Shown: positions 32,767-36,793 of the stretch, piece after piece | How positions within the stretch are numbered: the stretch's first letter is position 1 | Layout: each line of letters starts with the position of its first letter | DNA from: Syntrophothermus sp. DTU052 | GTDB taxonomy: Bacteria > Bacillota > Syntrophomonadia > Syntrophomonadales > DTU052 | Assembly: GCA_001512495.1 (NCBI GenBank) | Contig: LFRU01000032.1 | Coordinates: forward strand, 624-37,416 | Length of the DNA stretch: 36,793 nucleotides | Direction: 5' to 3' | Program-made: the position numbers and the translations under genes | Notes under the pieces: model-generated | Databases searched by the model: none | Told to the model about the DNA's origin: nothing | What the model saw: the letters and a program-made list of their open reading frames with translations, nothing else

Positions 32767-33348
32767 ATGGATACCCGGGATGACCGCCAACTGGTCCTGG
32801 CATGCCGGAAGGGAGATGAGTACGCTTACCGGGTGTTGCTCTCCCGCTACGAAAGCTATATCTACAGCCTGTGTTTCCGGCTGACCGGGCGGCGGGAAGA
32901 CGCCCTGGAGTTGGCACAGGAGGCCATGGTCAAAATAGTAATGGGCCTGGACAGCTACCAGATCAACCAGCCGTTTAAGCCGTGGCTCCGTCGGTTGGTG
33001 ATCAACACCGGGATTAATTTCCTGCGTCGGCGGTCGCCGGATTTGCTGTCACTCGACCAGGATATCGCGGACGGTCTAACCCTGGGGGATTCGCTGGCCG
33101 CCGGCAACAGCGGAAATCCCCAGATGCGGTTGGAATGGATGGAAACCAGGCAAGCCCTGGAAAAGGCCATGGAGGAATTGCCACCGGAATATCGGCTGGT
33201 GCTCACCCTGCGTCACCAGGAAGGGATGAGTTACAAAGAGATTGCTGATTCGATCGGTATACCGGTTGGTACAGTCAAAACCTATCTCTTCCGGGCTCGT
33301 AATCGGCTGCGGCAAATGTTGAAAGACGTTTATGGATGGGAGGATTAG
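32767..33348 (+). CDS. ECF-subfamily RNA polymerase sigma factor
   Basis: A 193-residue group 4 sigma factor. Region 2 (about residues 10-80: EYAYRVLLSRYESYIYSLCFRLTGRREDALELAQEAMVKI, then PWLRRLVINTGINFLRRR) recognises the -10. Region 4 (about 130-185: LPPEYRLVLTLRHQEGMSYKEIADSIGIPVGTVKTYLFRARNRL) is the -35-binding helix-turn-helix. The start ATG 32767 follows AGGAGG closely. Downstream genes encode a zinc anti-sigma, DUF2953 and GerW proteins. The putative ECF promoter just upstream suggests that it directs its own synthesis. The inducing signal is unknown. Confidence 0.95.
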   Translation: MDTRDDRQLVLACRKGDEYAYRVLLSRYESYIYSLCFRLTGRREDALELAQEAMVKIVMGLDSYQINQPFKPWLRRLVINTGINFLRRRSPDLLSLDQDIADGLTLGDSLAAGNSGNPQMRLEWMETRQALEKAMEELPPEYRLVLTLRHQEGMSYKEIADSIGIPVGTVKTYLFRARNRLRQMLKDVYGWED

Positions 33349-33353
33349 CCACA

Positions 33354-33773
33354 TTGGAATGTAATCACGAGATGCTGCAACTCTTTCTGGACCGGGAATT
33401 GGAGCCTGAACAGGCCAAAGAACTGAAAAAGCACCTTGCTCGATGTCGTGAATGCCGGCAGGAGCTTTCCCGGCTTAAACTGATGTGGCTGGAACTGGAG
33501 CAGGAGGAGGAATTGGACCTGCCGCCGGAGCTGCCCTTCCTGCGGCAGCAGGCGATAACCGCCGCCAGGACACTGTCACAAATGTCCGCCGGCGAGTTCT
33601 CCTACTGGCAGTCTCAAAAACTGGCATGGGAGCCGGTTACGACTGCAATCACCCTGATTCCGGGAACCCGAACGCTTAGCAGAGCAGCGAGGGCTATTGG
33701 CAGCAGGATTCCGTCGGCTCTGGAGGTTGTGGGGAAAAAGGGGTTAAAACTGGTGTTTCGGGGGCGCAGTTAA
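33354..33773 (+). CDS. zinc-finger anti-sigma factor, apparently without a membrane anchor
   Basis: A 139-residue protein with the ZAS zinc motif: Cys near residue 3 (ECNHEMLQLFLDRELEPEQ) and HLARCREC (H-x3-C-x2-C) about 30 residues later, as in anti-sigma factors that hold ECF sigmas. Most relatives continue into a membrane helix. Here the C-terminal half (ITLIPGTRTLSRAARAIGSRIPSALEVVGKKGLKLVF) is amphipathic and basic with no clear transmembrane segment. The start is TTG 33354, about ten bases after GGGAGG and 5 bases after the sigma stop. The track's ATG 33336 overlaps the sigma gene. The stop overlaps the next start (TAATG). Confidence 0.85.
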   Translation: MECNHEMLQLFLDRELEPEQAKELKKHLARCRECRQELSRLKLMWLELEQEEELDLPPELPFLRQQAITAARTLSQMSAGEFSYWQSQKLAWEPVTTAITLIPGTRTLSRAARAIGSRIPSALEVVGKKGLKLVFRGRS

Positions 33774-34408
33774 TGAGTGTTCTTGCAGTTACATTATTAG
33801 TAATCCTGGGCTTACTCCTGATTCCTATGGTGCTTCCGGTCAGTTTCCATGGTCAGGTACAAATCAAAAATGCTTTTCGCGGTTATGGAGAAGTGTCCGG
33901 ACTCGGAGGTTGGATTAAGTTGTATGTATCAAAGGAACCGGGAGCCGGAACCTGCCAGTACCTAAGGCTGTTTTGCTGGGGAAAAAACCTCGCTACCGGA
34001 AAAGACAAAGCAACATCGAAAAAACAAAAGCCGGGGGCGGGCCAGTTTTTAGCAGTACTTAAACTGGATCTGATGAATGCAGTCTACCGCTACCTGATAA
34101 GACTGGTACCATGTCTCCACCTGGAAGCCCGACTGGACGGCGAGTATGGTACCGGTGATCCGGCCTTAACCGGGATGTTGTCCGGTGTAATTGCGGCCCT
34201 GGCTGCTGAACAACCCTGGGTACGCTTGAATCCAAACTTCATGGAGGCCTGTTTGGATATCGAAGGGGAAGTAAAGGGCAGGCTTTTCCCCATTGTGGTC
34301 TTGTGGCACACTTTAGCCCTGCTTCTTTCATCTCCGGTTCGTTCCCTGTGGTGGCCAAAGTTTAATATCAAAAAATTTAGAGTACGGGAGGTCGTTAAAG
34401 GTGTTTAA
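33773..34408 (+). CDS. DUF2953 membrane protein (YtfI-like)
   Basis: A 211-residue protein with an N-terminal membrane helix (VLAVTLLVILGLLLIPMVLPV, about 4-24) followed by a DUF2953-type domain. The DGEYGTGDPALTGMLSGVIAAL core and the C-terminal WWPKFNIKKFRVREV are characteristic. In Bacillus the DUF2953 gene ytfI lies directly before ytfJ (gerW), and the same pair is seen here. Its biochemical role is unknown. It overlaps the anti-sigma stop by one base and the gerW-like start by eight, so all four genes from the sigma factor onward form one operon. Confidence 0.85.
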   Translation: MSVLAVTLLVILGLLLIPMVLPVSFHGQVQIKNAFRGYGEVSGLGGWIKLYVSKEPGAGTCQYLRLFCWGKNLATGKDKATSKKQKPGAGQFLAVLKLDLMNAVYRYLIRLVPCLHLEARLDGEYGTGDPALTGMLSGVIAALAAEQPWVRLNPNFMEACLDIEGEVKGRLFPIVVLWHTLALLLSSPVRSLWWPKFNIKKFRVREVVKGV

Positions 34409-34751
34409 GGAGAACATCGAAACCATCACATCCCAGTTGGAGAACCTGGTGTCGACCAAAACCATGGTTGGCTCCCCCATCGTCAGCGGCAATGTTACGA
34501 TCATACCCATCCTGTCCGCTTGTTTTGGGTTTGGGACCGGAGTCGGCGAAGGCGGTGAAAAATCAGGTCCGCATCACGGCAAAGGGTCCGGCGGGGGTGG
34601 CGGAGCCAAGGTCGATCCAACTGCCATGGTGGTAATTCAGGATGGTGAGGTAAAGGTATACTCTTTGGGCAAAAAGGGCACCCTGGATAAGCTGGCCGAA
34701 CTCATCCCCACGGTGCTGGAAAATGTGAAGGGCAGTAAATGCGAACAATAA
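34401..34751 (+). CDS. gerW: GerW/YtfJ-family sporulation protein
   Basis: A 116-residue YtfJ/GerW-type spore protein. The family pattern is clear: an N-terminal helix (IETITSQLENLVSTKTMVGSPIVSGNVTIIPI), a glycine-rich middle (HHGKGSGGGGGAKVDPTAMVVI) and a C-terminal DKLAELIPTVLENV helix. In Bacillus, GerW is expressed in the forespore and is needed for normal germination. Some family members occur outside sporulation. The GTG start at 34401 has GGGAGG about nine bases upstream and overlaps the DUF2953 gene. A strong terminator follows. Confidence 0.92.
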   Translation: MFKENIETITSQLENLVSTKTMVGSPIVSGNVTIIPILSACFGFGTGVGEGGEKSGPHHGKGSGGGGGAKVDPTAMVVIQDGEVKVYSLGKKGTLDKLAELIPTVLENVKGSKCEQ

Positions 34752-34790
34752 TCAGGCAAAACAAAAAGTGATACCCAAACAGAACGATAT

Positions 34791-34831
34791 CACCGTTCTG
34801 CCTGTGCGACCAGGCAGAACGGTGTTTTTTT
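34791..34831 (+). terminator. intrinsic terminator of the sigma/gerW operon
   Basis: A perfect 14-bp stem (CACCGTTCTGCCTG, 34791-34804, with CAGGCAGAACGGTG, 34811-34824) around TGCGAC, followed by seven T. It is the strongest terminator in the window. The stem is also symmetric enough to help stop the convergent gene on the minus strand. Confidence 0.96.
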
Positions 34832-34884
34832 GGCGTAAGCGCGACTGCTCGTCTGCAGGGGAATAAGCTGTATCCCGTAACCGG

Positions 34885-36793
34885 CTACACTCCAATTACC
34901 GCCGTCCCCGTGCGGGGATCGTACATCCAGCGTATGGTACCGCCGGCTTCCGGTTTTTCCACCAGCAGCTTCTCACCTGCCCAGTAAGCGTTCATAGCAT
35001 TATCCAGGAACGGCGCGTCGACAAAGGTTTTTTTCAGAACATCAAAAAGCTTTATTTTATGGTGGGAATCGCCGTAGTAGCGAATGGCTGCGTATTGATG
35101 GCTGCCGTCAAAGCTAAGATCCAAAACCACCGCCCCTTCATCCGTTATCTGCTGCGAGAACAACTCTTTATTCTGCTTCAGATCGTGAGCAATTACTATA
35201 AAGGACTCAAGTTCCTGGATGGTGTAGAGCAAGATCTGTTTCTCCGGGCTGTAAGCCAGGGAAGACAGCCTTCTCATATCCGGGGTTCCCGCTTGGGTTA
35301 TGCCCTTTACCTGCAGGAGGAGATCCTCGTGCTCTTCACCAATCTTGCGGATGTAGATGCCGTCCTGCCGCCCCAGGACCTCAATTCCGCCTTCACGGTC
35401 AACGATACGCTCAATCTTGTATCCCTCTTTACCCTTTACAAGATACAGGCGGATATGGTTCAGCCTGTAGTAGGCATCGGTATTGTAGGCCTCGGTTTGC
35501 CAGGCGTCAATATAGGTCCGACCGTTTTCCTCGCCGCTGCCGGTTATGGAGTAGGCTACCGGATGCGGGTTGGAAATGGTGAGGTAACCCTGTGGATCGG
35601 TGAGGAGGCTGCGGGCAAAGTCGTCATCCCGGGTAATACCGGCCTCCAGGTAGCGGGCTACGGTCTCTTCAGCCGCCAGGGCTTTGGGACCTAAATTGAT
35701 GCGGGTGATCCGCGTGGGTATGTTTTCGCTGTTGCCTCCCTTTAGGACATAGAGGGTGTTGGGGTCGGTGCCCCAGACAGGGTTATAAAAGTCATACATG
35801 CCGCTGAAAACCAGGCTCTGCTCGCCGTGGGCAGGATTCAGCCCCTCGGCCCACTCCTCTTCGTTGATGTATCGGTAGGGATAGTTGGCCGTAAGCTTGC
35901 GGCCGTCGGCAAAGTTGTTCACTGAACAGATATAGACATCGGAGAGGTCTGTTATCACCCTGGCGGTTTCACTGATCTTTTTCTCCTCCCGAATTGACTT
36001 AACATAAGCGATATACAACCCATCCGGAGATGCTGCGGGAAACCGTCCCACATCAACCAGATGTTCCTCACCGGATGGTTCCCTGACAAATATCTTGCCG
36101 TCACGTTCAAAAAGGATGTTCCGGCTTCCGGGAATGTAGGAAGCGTAAGAACCGGACGTGATTTTCCGCAGGTTCTTCCCGTTGCGGTCAATCTCATAAA
36201 TACCAAGGCTCCTTACTTTATGGCCGTGTTCCAGCCATTCGACCTGTTTGCGGGTGACAAGCAGGCTCTTGTCATCCGCACTCCAGGAGGGTTCTTCGTA
36301 AAAGAGATCGTAGTCATTGCCCTCGATCAGGGCATTGCTTTTTCCGCTTTCCAGATCGTACAAGTATATCCCCCGGCTATTGACACAAGCCGCGGTTTTG
36401 CCATCGTGGGACAGAGAAGAAAAGAGTATTGTGCTGTCGGTGACCCTTTTGATTGTGGCCCCTTTCCCGGACTGGATAGGAACACTGAAGGTTCCTTGAT
36501 CCGCTACCGGGATATAAATCTTATCGTTGCCTATTACCGGCGGCAGATTGCTTCCCGAGGCAATATCGACCAGGGATACCTGATCGACAATTTTTAGATC
36601 AGCGGCCAGGACAGGGTTCACAATACCGTTTTCGCGGTTTCCGAGACCCAACCACAGAGCAAGAGCCATCGCGGCTGTCAATACCGCTACCAGAGCCAAG
36701 GTCGGTTTCCTCCGAGATGCAGTCGGACTAGACTCAAATTCGGCCCGCAACCGCAGTTTCAAGTCCCGGTTTACCGGAATTTCATCGCGCAGA
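34885..36793 (-). CDS. membrane-anchored beta-propeller (PD40/TolB-like) protein, 5' partial
   Basis: The minus-strand frame is open to the window edge (LRDEIPVNRDLKLRLRAEFES...), so the true start lies beyond 36793. The TTG 36762 of the ORF track is internal. A short cytoplasmic N-terminus is followed by one membrane helix (TLALVAVLTAAMALALWLGL) and about 570 extracytoplasmic residues. These hold repeated blades of the PD40/WD40-like kind (LSHDGKTAACVNSRGIYLYDLESGKS, PSWSADDKSLLVTRKQ, FPAASPDGLYIAYVKS, LAYSPEKQILLYTIQE), as in TolB-like propellers. A signal-anchor topology with a sensor or scaffold role outside the membrane is inferred. The N-terminal EIPVN..LK..LR wording suggests a further cytoplasmic part upstream, possibly with an adjacent sigma/anti-sigma gene. 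No enzyme motif is seen. Confidence 0.75.
   Translation of the reverse strand, partial: LRDEIPVNRDLKLRLRAEFESSPTASRRKPTLALVAVLTAAMALALWLGLGNRENGIVNPVLAADLKIVDQVSLVDIASGSNLPPVIGNDKIYIPVADQGTFSVPIQSGKGATIKRVTDSTILFSSLSHDGKTAACVNSRGIYLYDLESGKSNALIEGNDYDLFYEEPSWSADDKSLLVTRKQVEWLEHGHKVRSLGIYEIDRNGKNLRKITSGSYASYIPGSRNILFERDGKIFVREPSGEEHLVDVGRFPAASPDGLYIAYVKSIREEKKISETARVITDLSDVYICSVNNFADGRKLTANYPYRYINEEEWAEGLNPAHGEQSLVFSGMYDFYNPVWGTDPNTLYVLKGGNSENIPTRITRINLGPKALAAEETVARYLEAGITRDDDFARSLLTDPQGYLTISNPHPVAYSITGSGEENGRTYIDAWQTEAYNTDAYYRLNHIRLYLVKGKEGYKIERIVDREGGIEVLGRQDGIYIRKIGEEHEDLLLQVKGITQAGTPDMRRLSSLAYSPEKQILLYTIQELESFIVIAHDLKQNKELFSQQITDEGAVVLDLSFDGSHQYAAIRYYGDSHHKIKLFDVLKKTFVDAPFLDNAMNAYWAGEKLLVEKPEAGGTIRWMYDPRTGTAVIGV

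Noticed and set aside
1-36793. CRISPR arrays, insertion sequences, prophage or attachment sites
   Set aside because: No regularly spaced direct repeats, transposase or integrase motifs, or tRNA-end duplications were noticed. The tRNA-Ala has no visible integrated element beside it.

Overview
The window looks like chromosomal DNA of an endospore-forming (or recently endospore-forming) member of the Clostridia in the Firmicutes, in the broad Peptococcaceae/Syntrophomonadales area. The evidence is the block rplU-prp-rpmA-spo0B-obg-proB-proA, an L27 made as an N-terminally extended precursor with its dedicated protease, nadD-yqeK-rsfS, a T-box leader on leuS, and a DUF2953-GerW (ytfI-ytfJ-like) pair. 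Shine-Dalgarno sequences are strong, and TTG and GTG starts are frequent. No species can be named from the sequence alone. No phage, insertion sequence or CRISPR array was seen.

Layout. (1) 1-1.2 kb: the 3' part of a haloalkane-dehalogenase-like alpha/beta hydrolase and a small unknown protein. (2) 1.3-5.5 kb, minus strand: an ABC ATPase / Ig-like surface protein / FtsX-type permease operon, followed by a PaaI-type thioesterase. (3) 5.7-11.9 kb, plus strand: a cobalamin riboswitch with a clear intrinsic terminator, then cobT, btuF, btuC, btuD (with an extra C-terminal domain), cobU and cobS. Together these take up corrinoids and assemble the lower ligand. (4) 12.3-17.7 kb: rplU-prp-rpmA, a terminator, then spo0B-like, obg, proB and proA. 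(5) 17.9-22.5 kb, minus strand: a YkgJ-like cysteine-cluster protein with a cysteine-synthase-like enzyme, and a PAS-PAS-PAS-GGDEF-EAL protein. (6) 23-24.7 kb: nadD, yqeK, rsfS. (7) 24.7-28.2 kb, minus strand: a T-box leader, leuS and ogt. (8) 28.6-31.2 kb: a FAD oxidoreductase with a DUF1667 protein, then a lipid kinase. (9) 31.3-36.8 kb: a structured non-coding stretch, a lipoprotein, an ECF sigma / zinc anti-sigma / DUF2953 / GerW cluster with its own ECF-type promoter, and a large membrane-anchored PD40-like protein that runs off the window end.

The most unusual feature is the leuS leader on the minus strand at about 27.85-28.19 kb. It has a promoter, a textbook T-box Stem I with a leucine CUC specifier, a Stem II-like helix, a T-box antiterminator motif and an intrinsic terminator. 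Between the Stem I/II part and the antiterminator, where the variable Stem III normally lies, sits a complete tRNA-Ala(GGC) gene with an encoded CCA end and the G3-U70 alanine identity pair. A tRNA gene inside a tRNA-sensing riboswitch, of a different amino acid from the one being sensed, raises direct questions about processing, folding and regulation. I do not know of a described precedent, but I could not search for one.

Starts were chosen by Shine-Dalgarno position and family N-termini. Many ORF-track starts are upstream over-extensions, and the entries say where I moved them.
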